Shown here one piece after another: positions 10,594-22,469 of a stretch of DNA of 49,164 bases. The stretch covers positions 1 to 49,164 of the forward strand of contig JAUCBJ010005964.1 of the NCBI GenBank assembly GCA_032718475.1, read 5' to 3'. The position numbers and the translations under genes are program-made. A model generated the notes under the pieces. The model made no database searches. It saw only the letters and a list, made by a program, of their open reading frames with translations, and had not been told where the DNA came from. Source of the DNA: Nemertoderma westbladi. Taxonomy: Eukaryota > Xenacoelomorpha > Nemertodermatida > Nemertodermatidae. Position 1 is the first letter of the stretch. Every line of letters starts with the position of its first letter.

Positions 10594-11949
10594 ATGGCGG
10601 AGTTGATAGAAGATGATCTTGGTATCAGGGAGCGATATACTCTACCTTTACAAGCGTTTGTGATAGCTTGATACGCGGCGACGCTAGTCCAACTACTACG
10701 GAGGACGATGGTCGTTATATCAAACCGCCGATTTCATAGGAGCAACTTACGCGTGAATTGGACTATAGTAAATTCACCGCTCGCTACACGCATCGTAATG
10801 GTACGTATATGGACTTCTTAACTACTGGCCATTCTATCGATTTACACGATACGGACTATGTCAACACCGAAAGGGAAATGGTACTATTTAAATATCCTAC
10901 CCAGCGGAGTCGGAACGATAAACTGAAATTCGAATGCGAAAATTCTATTTGAAATTGACTCAAAAGAAAAGACGGTAAAGAAGCGGATAAACGCGGTAAC
11001 TCCAACGTATATTTGGAATTCTTGAGAGAAGCATTGTAACACCAAATAAATATCACCCGTTTCCCCTACAAGACGTGCGTCTTTGGTATTATTACAATGA
11101 ATGCCCAAGACCCAACCAACAAACGGAAAGACATAAACACCAGCGGAGACGTTGCTTTAAACACGGTTTACTCGCTATATTTACGGGAATTTCGAGCAAA
11201 ACTTATTCGATGTATCACCTACGCTCTCTCGACTCAAACGATCCTTAAGTAAACCTATGATCAGAGTTCCGGAATACTCGGTCAGACCTCCTCATTCCTT
11301 AGTTAGATTTCAGACTCTTGATCCTAATAGTATCACGGATCCTCACGAACTGTACTCACCGTTCAGAGATCTAGTGTTACCCGAACCGTTAGTCGGTGGC
11401 ACTCCGGTTGTGGGCTCCCTCAATATCCGCCCATTTTACCTGGCCGGATTGGGGCGCGGACACCTAATATCGCCATTCAACCGTATAATCGTCCCCGTTT
11501 AACATGATACAACCCGTCATCAAGGTGGAGGAGAGCGTTGTACGAAACGAGTTAGACGCTATTCTACAAAGATCAGAAAAGAAACCTACGTTTGTTCAGA
11601 TAAACTTAAATTGTAACAGCAAGTCCAAGCGGTAAACGGATTGGCTTCATCTCAGTTCGATTGGGAAATCCAGAATCTCTAATGATGATATCGAACTTGG
11701 ACGACCCTATTCTTTGCGAGAGTTTTTGGACGAACGTATCCAACGACGAGCGGAGGAAAATCAGCTCGAGGAGAAGCATATCGAAACGGCGGATACCCCG
11801 ACCATAATCCTACACCTTCTGATGCAATCATATTGCACCCTTCACCCAGGAGTTATAGCCCTCCTAGTAAAGTGGCTCGCCCCAAAGAGAAAAGGACTCT
11901 TGCTAGCTTTCAAAAACTGCGTAAACGCCGTCCACGCAAGAAAGACTAA
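10594..11949 (+). pseudogene. Decayed unrecognised coding region with basic C-terminus
   Basis: Protein-like sequence persists across about 1.35 kb but jumps between frames and contains stops. Pieces include MAELIEDDLGIRERYTLP from 10594, FTARYTHRNGTYMDFLTTGH from about 10776, and a Pro/Gly-rich stretch with IRPFYLAGLGRGHLISPF at 11257-11502. A short frame from the ATG at 11504 reads MIQPVIKVEESVV, and an acidic/charged stretch EFLDERIQRRAEENQLEEKH starts near 11714. The end, FQKLRKRRPRKKD with a stop at 11947-11949, is strongly basic, as in nuclear or nucleic-acid-packaging proteins. I recognise no family. It could be a dead gag-like retroelement gene, an endogenous viral fragment, or several small dead genes. 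Confidence 0.35.
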
Positions 11950-13190
11950 CTGTTTAGAGTATTTTTATATTTTAGAAACTGTGATTTTTTATACTTTATA
12001 GAATTAAATCCCATTTTCTGGGAGCGGTGTAAAGGCTTTTGTGGGATATAACTGGCCCTTTTGCTTCGCAATCCAGTTTCCCCCAAGGAGCTCAAATACT
12101 CTAAAAAACTCCCTAACTCAAATGATGCAAGCTACCGGCTGATTGGCTGATTTGCTGTACGTAGGGCTTCTTTGTTCGGTTCGATCAACCAACCAGAGCA
12201 ACGATCAACCAAGCAGGGTGATTCATCCTGTGTGTTGGCTAAGGGCTGCAAAAACCCGAATAGTTCGGCATTTAGACATTTGTGGAATCTATGGAATATG
12301 GAGCTCCGCCAATGAGAGCTGTTTCTCTTTGTGCTGAAAGATACCTGCAACGGCCCACAGGGATCAGTGTGTGTTGGTTTTTCCTATGCCAGAACATCGG
12401 CTTTGGAATCATTCTGTTTTCAGACTTTAGCCGAACATTAGTAGGCTTTGATTATAGAAACGTATAACTGTTATCATAACTCATATCAGTGTGTGTTGTA
12501 TCACAAACACCGCATTATTTTACTGCTATTTACTGTTGGTTATTAATTGTATCAGTTGATTGAATATTGTCATTTGGAGAATACCGATAAATGATCATAA
12601 AACCCCAATCTTCTTGATACACTAAAGGTTAGAGAGACCGGTTACATATAGCAATTGCGACTTACATTATTGTGGTTTGAAGTGAATCTAATGCTATTTC
12701 ATAGATACTACATGAGTCAATTGCCGTTCTCTTTATGTATGAGCAAATTCAGTGACTGTCGGCAGATCAGTGTGCAGTTGTGCGGTACCGGTAGTGTGCA
12801 AGAGTGACTGATAACCAAGCATCTCCTAAAGAATGCGCCTTATACGTGAATCATAAGCCGTACAGTTGTGTTTAGTATAAGTCATAACTCTGTTTACATA
12901 TTTAGAGCGCCACGTCCTAAAGGAACTGTTAATATTTCCCGAAAGTGAATAATATTTGTCAGAGATTATATATTAACGATCAATCGAATAATACAGTAGG
13001 CTTACACCGCAATAAGGTCAGAGCATCCGAATCCAGTCTCCCGGGTATATCCAGCGGGAGAATGATCGCGCATCGGCTGGCTTCGGCTAATGTAGTGCAT
13101 CAAATACTTGTCATAGGCTAAAGTCGATTTACAAACTAAAAGACATATAAATTAGCGGGTTAAACTGCTAAAGGTCTTAAAAGCGCGAAC
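11950..13190. other. Non-coding interval
   Basis: No supported gene. A short hairpin (TCTCCCG..CGGGAGA) lies near 13040-13066. Short ORFs around 12132-12467 on both strands show no recognisable motifs. Confidence 0.45.
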
Positions 13191-13276
13191 AATGCTTATT
13201 CACTCCATGAGGCTGCCAAAGTACAAGATTATGCACTGGCTGGTCCTCACAGCGAAAGCAATGTCCTGCAAAGCTG
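13191..13276 (-). mobile_element. 86-bp fragment of a non-LTR retrotransposon 3' end
   Basis: The reverse complement of this piece is nearly identical to 34355-34437 of the LINE inserted at 33459-34617. It encodes the same AGHCF.REDQPVHNLVLW segment of the reverse transcriptase C-terminus. Both ends are abrupt. It is an isolated micro-fragment lying antisense just upstream of the zinc-knuckle-like ORF. Confidence 0.85.
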
Positions 13277-13278
13277 TA

Positions 13279-14047
13279 TACTGTCCATACTGCAATATTG
13301 ATGGCCATTATATTATGGCATGTACGTACACAGCTGGTAGAGATATGCAGTATTTGTCGAGTATGGGGACATGGCGCAACATCTAGATGTTCTCCCAAAT
13401 GTGCTAATACTAGCTCTGAACAGATTACAAATCTGGTGTATTTTGAAACACACGCGAACTCAAATCCATACACTATGAGAAGATTGGATGCAACGAGTCA
13501 GGGGGACCAGATGGCTATGGGATTCTTTCCTTTACCTAAAAGTTTGTTTCGGCCACCTTCCTTGCCTTTTAGTTATGGTGATTTGATAGAAACCGCTTAT
13601 ATGTATGGGGTAAGGGAGACCATCAATCGTCTACAAACTTATGACCCGTATTTAGAGTCAAACGACCTGCCTCCAAATTATGGCGGAACTTTCCATGTAG
13701 CTTCGATTTAGCAACCAAGTCAAGTAGTAGTCAAGAGCCGAGACAACCAACGCAGCCATGCAGTAGCGCTATCCCTGCATGATCGCTTGAACCAATCACA
13801 GCTCGAGGTTTACCACCACTACGCATCCATGAAGGCTCGACTGGCTGTAGAAGGTAAACTCGTTCAGGAGAAGTTGAGACTGACTCGCGAACAGCTGTCC
13901 GTCTTGGAAACGACCCCCGAACCCACAGAAGTCCAGATCCGATCAGCTGGGCGTTCAGCTGCGATCCAGATATCCAGATCGCCGGATCCAATGCAGAGAG
14001 AGTACAGTGGACTCTCAGACAGTCGATTAATGGTACCCCTACGCTAA
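13279..14047 (+). pseudogene. Zinc-knuckle-like and coiled-coil ORF remnant (gag-like?)
   Basis: Two Cys/His motifs lie close together but in different frames: CPYCNIDGHYIMAC near 13282-13323 fits the CX2CX4HX4C zinc knuckle exactly, and CSICRVWGHGATSRC near 13345-13389 fits it except for one extra residue. The second frame continues to a TAG at 13709-13711. The same frame reopens downstream to 14047 with a charged, heptad-like segment (KARLAVEGKLVQEKLRLTRE). Zinc knuckles followed by other sequence are typical of retroelement Gag proteins and some cellular RNA-binding proteins. No family match beyond that is claimed, and the stop plus the frame change suggest a decayed gene. Confidence 0.4.
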
Positions 14048-14392
14048 GGTTCTTATTACTTCGTGGCTCGCCCTACAATACCTATATACATTGTTTGTTG
14101 TTGTTATTGTATTTACATAATGTATAGAGACTACCTAGTTACGTTGTGTTCCTGTAATAATGTGTACGGTAGAAATACACTAACTTACATAGATTGGATG
14201 CACGATCGAAGGGGTTGCTGAAATAAATAGCGTAACAATAAAAAAAAAGCGAAATAAATGTTTTACATATGAAATTATATTTAACTCCCTAAAAATTCTC
14301 GAAATCAACCGAAATCTCATAAAGCAATAAACTTTATACCAACAACAAACTTTACTAGTAGCTTTGTTATCCAATCCATCAATTAACTGAAC

Positions 14393-15468
14393 ATGGCTCA
14401 TCATGGAATATATAGCGATACAGAAATTAGCATGGAGGAAATTCCAGCAGGATCACCGGAAGGTGTCTATGACGTCATATCGGATAACGCGATTCCACAA
14501 CATACGTCACAGAATGTTATAGGACGCAATAACGCCGTTACTGAGAGACGAGTTGTTTCAGTTAGGAGATGGTGGGTCGGGGTTGTTGGAGGGATCTTGG
14601 TAGTGTTGTTAGTAACAGCGGCACTATCAACATTGTTTGTTATGATGTCTAACAAGAACAATAAAGAATTAAAAGACCAGATTACAATTCAAAATAATCA
14701 TGTCATGGAAAGTATTGGGGATCTAAAGGAAAGAAATAACGAGTTAGGGGAAAGTATTGGGGATCTAAAGGAAAGAAATAACGAGTTAGAGGAAAGTATT
14801 GGGGATCTAACGGAAAGAAATAACGACCTGGAGGACAAGTTGTCGCAGTTTCACCCTGAATTTATTTGTTTAAATACTCAAGTACACACCACCGATTTCG
14901 TCAATCATACGAATGGACTAAATGGTGTCATTAGATGCGACAACTCAGTCCCTGGAGGTCCGTTCCGTGGATAGTAATACAGAGGCGGGTAGAAGGATCA
15001 ATAGATTTCTATCGTGGATGGAGCCAGTATACTATGGGATTTGGTCTTGTGGAGAGCGAGTTTTTTCTAGGTTTGGATAACATCCACAACCTTACCAAAG
15101 CCGGAGTGAAACTGAGGATCGATCTTTGGTCCCGAGGAGAACACAAGTACGCCGAGTATAATAACTTTAGTATCGGTGATTCTAATAGTAATTACACGCT
15201 ACAGATATCCGGATACAGCGGTACAGCTGGTGATTCGATACTTTACGGGAGTCCCGGTGGGCCATGGTACGTCAATGGACAACCGTTCTCAACCTATGAT
15301 CGCAACAACGATGCTTATTCCGGTAACTGCGCCGCCGAAGGGGCTTGGTGGTATCGGGTGTGCAGCCACTCTCATCTAAACGGCGTCTACGGTAGGGCGG
15401 GTACGGTGGGACCTTATTGGTACACATTCACTGACCCTGAGAGATTCGTACCGATGGAGAAAATATAA
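14393..15468 (+). CDS. Type II membrane protein with coiled coil and fibrinogen C-terminal domain (one frameshift)
   Basis: The ATG at 14393 sits in a reasonable context (GAACATGG). Residues 1-58 are a polar, acidic N-terminus. Residues 60-85 (WWVGVVGGILVVLLVTAALS and onward) are a single membrane segment with Arg on its N-terminal side, so the C-terminus should be extracellular. Residues 92-155 form a heptad-rich coiled coil containing three 14-residue repeats (ESIGDLKERNNELG). A fibrinogen-related domain follows: WIVIQRRVEGSIDFYRGW, GFG..ESEFFLGLDNIH, then the calcium-site-like DRNNDAYSGNCA and GAWWYRVC.SHLNGVYG, with both usual cysteine pairs represented. The first frame stops at 14972-14974 in the middle of the domain start, and the frame carrying the rest overlaps it from about 14935. 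This is a one-base indel, either a pseudogene lesion or a sequence error. Such proteins are usually lectin-like recognition receptors; ligand unknown. No introns are apparent. Confidence 0.8.
14707..14832 (+). repeat. Three 42-bp in-frame repeats encoding the coiled coil
   Basis: Three consecutive 42-bp units (14 codons, two heptads) beginning GAAAGTATTGGGGATCTA. The first two differ at one base or so; the third is more diverged. The repeat length of exactly two heptads keeps coiled-coil phase, so copy-number change would alter stalk length without breaking it. Confidence 0.9.
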
Positions 15469-15793
15469 ATGAAGATCAGAGTTTAGCGAATCTACTATTG
15501 TTAACTATTAACTATATTATTATTATTATTAAGTTTTAATTCGCCATATAGATCGCATAGATTATATATAGAGACCCACAATACTTAGTACAATATTTAA
15601 GAAATGTATATTAATTATAATTACGCAGTAACGTATTCATATTATATATATATAATATATATAGTAAAGTAAATCATGAACTGACAAAAGCGAGAGCATT
15701 TGCCGTATCCTAGACGACAGGCAAAAATAATTTATTGCACAAACGATATAATTATCATAGTAGGAACCGAAGGTTCCTTTCTGTAATAAGAAT
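15469..15793. other. 3' flank of the fibrinogen-domain gene
   Basis: AT-rich, with an alternating AT palindrome near 15640-15665 and no gene. It ends where block A begins. Confidence 0.5.
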
Positions 15794-17354
15794 GCCAAAT
15801 ACTCCATTTAATCTAGCAAAACAAAGAAAAGTAATTCGCAATTAATACAAACCATGTTTTATTGATACAATAAATTCTACTTTATTTATTACATTTCTTA
15901 TTTTTTCACGAAAATTCTACAGAAATTGTCACTTTGCTGACTTTACTGTGCCCAACGAAAGTTATAGTAACTGTAAGTCGCATACATTATAGTAATTACA
16001 ATTTGCTAGTTAACGGAGAATCAAAAAAACAATTTGGTTTAGATAAATTGCGAATTAGTTTTGGGTAGATTTATTGGTGTATACTATGATATCATGGCAT
16101 TTTACTAAGTAGATATATTATACCGGTACTGTTTGATAAATAATAATAAATCACTCAATGATTTATTTATCAGTGATATTATTGTCTTATAGTACCCGCA
16201 CTAAGTTATTGTTTTGATATGTTTATTACTAACTAATTTTGCTACGATTTCTGCCAAGCAAGTTTTCGCAATAAGGTCTATTCTAGAACCGCCATCATTA
16301 CACCATCACTCTTAATATAATTAAATGTCTTCTAAAAATCATAAACTTCTCTGTCCTGGAAAGTCTATGGTGATAATGTTGAAAATTTCCGCATTAAACT
16401 TTTGCGGAATTTCGCGGAAAAAAATTCGTAGATGAAAATTAGCATTTATCGCATGCCGCACAACATGCAGCACCCGAAACTCTTTTATTTGTATTAAAAA
16501 ATATTTGTAAATAAATTGAGTTACTATATTCAGGGTTATGGTGTATAGAATATGTTGTGTAAACTCGTTCTGTTGCAGCCAATATTAAACCTAGGGTACG
16601 CGATTTATTAATGTTACTGTAAGACAAATAGGCTATCTGTATTATAGACCTAGTTTTAGATCATTGATATTTTACAAGTAAAAAATAACAGATTAAAAAC
16701 AGAAGAATAAAAACAGCCACTTATTTATTCATCTGTAGCTAATTATTGTAAAAAAACCTAATGAAATTATTTGTCATTTTGGTTGCTTTTTTTGTAGAAT
16801 TCATGTAAATGGTATTTCTATTGGAGGGTCCCGTTCTCAGACATTACGGTGGACAACTGTAGGACAACAACATCCATAACAAAATATCAGTTTCAATCAA
16901 GTTTAGTTTTTATATTAAAGTGCAAAAATTGCTAGAAAACCATTGAATTCAAAATAAATTGATAGTAAAAATATTATTAGATAGTAAAAATATTATTAGA
17001 TTTGTTTTAGATTTATCAGTAAATAAAGGTTTTGCGCTGTAAATTATTTATTTTATCTGGATAATGTTTCGTTCCCAAACAACATACGGCAGTGGAACCG
17101 CAATGTCTGCGACTGAATTGTCTGTCACTGTATTGTCTGAGATCAAATGGTCCAAATAGTAATTTTACTTTTTTTCACTTTGTTGTATATAAAAGTAGTA
17201 ACATTTGTGGCGTAAATTGCATAACATGTATCTGTTTTACCATGAAAAGATTTTTTATGGAATAACTTAACTCATTTTCCATTTAATTTATCAAGTTTAC
17301 TTGTTAAACCATTGATGAATCTATTTATTGGTGTCAGTCCATGTATTTTTTATG

Positions 17355-18104
17355 AAAATACATACATAGGCCCCACACCTAATATACAAACACATTTAGT
17401 GTAGTACCGGTACCATATTATTATACATACTGTATGTATTAAACTTGTATCCATTCTTATTAAAATACATACATAGGCCCCTCACCTAATATACAAACAC
17501 ATTTAGTGTAGTACCGGTACCATATTATTATACATACTGTATGTATTAAACTTGTATCCATTCTTATTAAAATACATACATAGGCCCCTCACCTAATATA
17601 CAAACACATTTAGTGTAGTACCGGTACCATATTATTATACATACTGTATGTATTAAACTTGTATCCATTCTTATTAAAATACATACATAGGCCCCTCACC
17701 TAATATACAAACACATTTAGTGTAGTACCGGTACCATATTATTATACATACTGTATGTATTAAACTTGTATCCATTCTTATTAAAATACATACATAGGCC
17801 CCTCACCTAATATACAAACACATTTAGTGTAGTACCGGTACCATATTATTATACATACTGTATGTATTAAACTTGTATCCATTCTTATTAAAATACATAC
17901 ATAGGCCCCTACACCTAATATACAAACACATTTAGTGTAGTACCGGTACCATATTATTATACATACTGTATGTATTAAACTTGTATCCATTCTTATTAAA
18001 ATACATACATAGGCCCCTCACCTAATATACAAACACATTTAGTGTAGTACCGGTACCATATTATTATACATACTGTATGTATTAAACTTGTATCCATTCT
18101 TATT
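17355..18104. repeat. 107-bp minisatellite, 7 units (block A copy 1)
   Basis: Seven units of 107 bp (one is 108), landmarked by the palindrome GTACCGGTAC from 17404 onward every 107 bp. Each unit also carries ATACATACTGTATGTAT, a second palindrome. Unit 1 reads CCCCACACC and unit 6 CCCCTACACC, which fingerprints the array. Confidence 0.95.
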
Positions 18105-18441
18105 TTCCATTTTATATTACTAGTGTATATTAAAATATTATTGGATCGATGTTCTAACAAATTACTTTAATAATAAGAATGTTATAACAAACAAATCTAC
18201 TCTCTCTAACCGGTGAGGCAGAAAAACAGCCTACGAACAGACAAAACTCATCAGAAAAACAATCCCGCGCAGCAAATCCTAAACTAATAACGCTGATGGT
18301 CCGACTATATCCGTAAACTTGCCGCGGTGTGATTTATATGGGGGTGGGTTTGCTAGCTAAATACTAGCGAGCTATTCAGCAGACCAAAATTCACAGTCGT
18401 ATATATAATAGAAAAGAAACAAAACAAGGTTCTAGAACACG

Positions 18442-18549
18442 AGTGTGTGTGTGTGTGTGTGTGGGGGGGGGGGGGGTGTATGTGTGTGTAGGGGTGTGTG
18501 TGTGTGTGTGTGTGTGTGGGGGTGGGGGTGTGTGTGTGTGTGGGGTGTG

Positions 18550-18584
<35 letters not shown>

Positions 18585-18594
18585 GCGTGTAGGG

Positions 18595-18625
<31 letters not shown>

Positions 18626-18638
18626 GTGTGTGGTGTGT
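18442..18638. repeat. Compound GT / poly-G microsatellite (block A copy 1)
   Basis: Runs of GT interrupted by G-tracts, one GTTTGT and one GCGTGTAGGGGT. ORFs across it on both strands are low-complexity artefacts. Confidence 0.9.
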
Positions 18639-18860
18639 CAATTTAAATCGAACAAAAAGGCAGAACATAAACAGTAAACAGTAAAAAATATACACCTTTT
18701 TATTTGGGGTTGGTGGCCGGTAGGGCGAAAAATCGAATGCTAGACTGCTAAAATAAGTCTGATCACCCCTCTGTACATACTGTAGGTCTAATACTCACAA
18801 ATGTTGAATTTATATTGAATTATTTATTATTTTTATTATTATTTTAATAAATTTCAATCC

Positions 18861-19661
18861 ATGGAACGGTGTCAAACAGGTGTCCCTTCTGTCTCCGTGG
18901 CTTTTAACTATTACATAAAGGAGGCACTAGAGAAGCTAAAGGAAGCTGGATTTGGTTGCAGTATCAGGGATACTTGGTTAGGAGTAATCAACTATGCGGA
19001 TGATTTACTGCTACTAGCGACAAGTGGCGATGAAATAGAGCACATGATGAATATTCTGTAGCAGGAACGTTCTAAGTTGGGACTGGCCGTGAGTGCAGCG
19101 TAGACTGCCTGGACAGCGATTGGGTCAGTAAGAATGAAGTTGGTGTCCTTTCCTCATACATTGAAAATCCTTGGAACAGATGTCCGGATGTCTGAGAATC
19201 TATCCTTCCTCTGATACAAGTTGTATCATAAGAGGTTACACGCTCTTGATGAGTGTACTCGCAAGATATCGGCTATTGATGGGATCTTTCATCAGAGGGG
19301 TTGGACCAGGGAACACACTGTAGAAACTTTAAGTTGGCTATGGAACATGGTTGACCTGCCTTGGATTCTTTATGGGATGGAGTTCTACTTGGGTGGATTC
19401 CGTCAGGTTGCCCTGATCTCACTTGATGGTCACTGCAGAAGAGTCATGCGAGGTCTTCTTTACTGCAACAACTATGTGTCATCAGCTGTGCTGCGTCTGT
19501 TGTTTGGGTCACAGTCAATTAGCGAATCAACGTTCACCCGATGCCTTGGACTGATCTCGAGAATTAAATTATGTCCTAAATCAGTGGTGCAGTGGGGCCT
19601 CCGCTATCTCCTTGCAACCAACCAATTAAGAATGCCATTAAGGACACCATCAAGGATGTAA
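18861..19661 (+). pseudogene. Non-LTR retrotransposon reverse transcriptase remnant (second family)
   Basis: One frame carries the second half of a LINE reverse transcriptase with several in-frame stops (for example 19059-19061, and others near 19099 and 19215). Motif C is present as INYADDLLLLA (around residues 47-57 from 18861), preceded by FNYYIKEALEKL, the remnant of the motif B region. Downstream are thumb and C-terminal segments (WILYGMEFYLGG and onward). The 5' half with endonuclease and motif A is missing, and the GVPSVSVAF stretch is degraded. It differs clearly from the LINE at 33459-34617 (YADD versus FADD), so it belongs to another family. Clade not assigned. Confidence 0.72.
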
Positions 19662-21055
19662 ATTGGTGCTACAGAAATATATTTGGTGCTAAATAAGTTA
19701 TCTTGGTGTCAAATCATCTATTAGTGTCGTAATTAATATACTAGACTACCATTTTGCAAATTTATACATATTCTATAATAGAAGTTAATGAGGTCCCAGG
19801 AGGGAATCTAAGTCGCAATAGAGTTAAAATTACTAAGACGAGTTGGTAGAATGTTGAAACCGTAATAAAAGGGTATATCTTTTGCGTAGAGGTATAGCCT
19901 ACATAGAGGCTTCATGTAGGTATGTGTAGCCTACATGTAGATGCACGTGTAGGGTGAATGTAGGTAGGTGTAGTCCCATAGATATTAATGTAATTTATGT
20001 GTCAACTTGCAGTAACGTGATACACGGTCGTCAATCAGGATGTATGGCAATAATCTCTGATCTCCACGGTACAATACGGTACATCAACATGCAGACCTGT
20101 CTGCTGTCAGACAACAGGTTTTACTGCATACTGCAGTACTGTATAAATATCAATAAAGTCCCTTACTCGTCATAAATATTATGCCCTAATAAATTTGAGT
20201 ATGCTAACGCCACGAAAGGCATCGTTCCATTAGATTAACTCGTTCTGATTTATATGTTTATTGAGTAAGAGTAACCTAAACAAGAACAGCCATCATCGCG
20301 GGGACTATAGTCTACCAGAAACCCTGACCCCCCTCTGCCCCTCTTTATCTGTTTATCAACCATACATCCATGGGACTTGAACAGTACTTCAGCATTGAAA
20401 TGTTTTGGACGTTTTGTTTTGAAAGTAAAAATATAGAAGTCTGGAAGTTTTGTTTGTTTTAAACATTCCACCAACCAGCAACAGTCCCATCCCTTCCCAC
20501 TATCCCGCGGACCACCACACTGTTTCATTATAAAGTATTCCCATCTCGATGATAGGAATTAATCAGTAATCCGATGGGATTCAAATCCCATCTCGAAGTA
20601 ACAGCAAAACAATAACACGAAAGTCAATAGCTTTACAGTTATATTTGATTGCATTGAAAGTTAATAGAAAGAAGAAGTTAAATTGCATATCCATTAAAAT
20701 ATCATGAAATTGATACGGCAGTTTAGTAGATTAAAACGGCCACAGCAAGATTTATAAAATGAAAAATAAGTAAAATCAGCACAGCACACAATATTATCAA
20801 TATAGACATTGAAGACAATTTAATAAACAAATACTATAAAAAAATATCTACTAACAATCAATACATGATATATATAATATATATAATATATATACTCAAA
20901 TGATGAATATTTGTGTTGGACAAGTTTTGGTGGCATCAGGACCATCATTTCATGCACCAGAGACCCATATAAACATGGAATGTAGTGATGATGATGATGA
21001 AATGAAAAGCGGTAATGTAAATTTGCAATTTAAAGATAATTTTCAATATGTTTGG

Positions 21056-21112
21056 GTTTGCCAAGGTCTCAAACTCAAAAACTTATTTCTTGACTTTGAG
21101 ACCTTGACAAAC
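21056..21112. repeat. Hairpin with 23-bp arms and 11-nt loop
   Basis: The left arm (21056-21078, starting GTTTGCCAAGGTCTCAAA) and the right arm (21090-21112, ending TTTGAGACCTTGACAAAC) are reverse complements with two mismatches. The size suits a pre-miRNA-like stem-loop or a decayed terminal inverted repeat pair. Nothing further identifies it. Confidence 0.7.
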
Positions 21113-22300
21113 ACAACCACATTGATGAATTTATGTCATTGAGGCCTTTACTAAAGAGCTGGAAATTCTGTACAAGGTTCCAAAATTACATACCTATACC
21201 TTCAGTAGTTTTTGAGAAATATGTACATGAATGAAACTGGCACGTGATAAATGCAAGCAGCAGAAAATGACCTTTACGGTAAGGGGAGCAGTACAGTGGG
21301 GGAGTACAGAGAAGTACAGGGGAGGACATACAGTGCGAGATCCCATGTAAAATACCATTCGTATCATTGTTTACTTAGGTGCATTTTTCGAGAAATGTGT
21401 TCATTGGATTTGCTTCAAATTTGGAACATGGAGCAATATGAATTTAGATAACCCAAAAACGACCTATCACGCACTGAAAATTTGGCTCAAGCATGAGTTC
21501 CAATGATGACAGGTCACTAAAGTGCAGATTTTAAGGAGAATATTACCAGGAATGCACTCAGAAAGTTTCAATGGATTATATTCACCCAATCCTGAGAAAA
21601 GTGCACCCAAACGTTGGAAAATAATGTTTCGCATAAAATTAATATAAAGAGTAATATATCGAGAAATGTATAGAAATCATAGATGTCACTAAAGCTCTTA
21701 CAACTAATCAGTAATACCATCTAAAACATTCCTTCTCCATATTCAATTTCATTCCTCCATATTCAGTCAGCCAGCCAGCCAGCCATGAGCGATTCTTATA
21801 GTAAGTCTGTCAGTTCCTAAGTAGTGATGGGCCTAGGGGCCCAATAAGGAACCGACCTTTTATTATATAAAAATGTCTTCAACCGGCATTATTAGACTGG
21901 GTATGGAAAAATCTTGCAATAAAAAGTTTTACTATATGCAAGGGGTGAAGTAAAGTACTTTTTAAAGTGTGGAAATAATATAGATTTGTCTCTTTCCCAA
22001 CAAAATTCTTATGAAGCAAAAATTAGACTTTTTTTAGGGGTGGGTGTGTTCGGACAACTTTTGCCTCAACCTCATAACTTTTGACAGAATGACATTCATT
22101 GAATATAACTTACATATTCGGAATCTGCATTAAATTGTAGTTTACAATCAATAAAAAATAAAAAAATTGATTTTTACATTTATGATTTATTTATTTGTTG
22201 AGCCACCTTAATAAAAATGTTAATTCTACTTATTATTGATTATATAGTCGGTTTTACAGTAAGGCATACTTTTAGTATTTTAATTCATTAATATTTTTTA

Positions 22301-22469
22301 ATCGAAAATGTGGCAAATATTATCAAAAAAAAATTATTGTAATAATAAGAATTTTTTTTGGCAGTAATAATAATTTTATCGCAATAATACTATTAATATT
22401 ATCGCATCAATATTAATTTTATCGCGAAAAAGTTATATTTTTTGTGATAATATTAGCCACTTTTTCGAT
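22301..22469. mobile_element. MITE-like element with about 30-bp terminal inverted repeats
   Basis: The left end reads ATCGAAAATGTGGCAAATAT and the reverse complement of the right end reads ATCGAAAAAGTGGCTAATAT; the match continues through TATCA and an A-run. The interior (about 110 bp) is AT-rich with repeated TTATCGC. No coding capacity. A target duplication is not clear. Confidence 0.55.

Larger units (their letters stand above)
15794..18640. repeat. Block A, copy 1 (about 2.8-kb direct duplication)
   Basis: This segment recurs at 23555-26303 with few differences. The shared sequence starts GCCAAATACTCCATTTAATC at 15794 and 23555, and flanks before that point are unrelated. It includes a short deletion difference near 16405 (copy 2 lacks about 10 bases between two GCGGAA motifs), the 107-bp minisatellite, and a GT/G tract at the right end. 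A 62-codon minus-strand ORF (16439-16627) is kept in both copies but shows no motif. No coding gene is claimed. Confidence 0.92.

Noticed and set aside
16439-16627. 62-codon minus-strand ORF conserved in both block A copies
   Set aside because: Conservation equals that of the surrounding duplicated DNA; no motif or codon signal.
18432-18695. ORFs of Cys-Val or His-Thr repeats over GT tracts (also 26106-26496 and 39477-39683)
   Set aside because: Microsatellite translation only.
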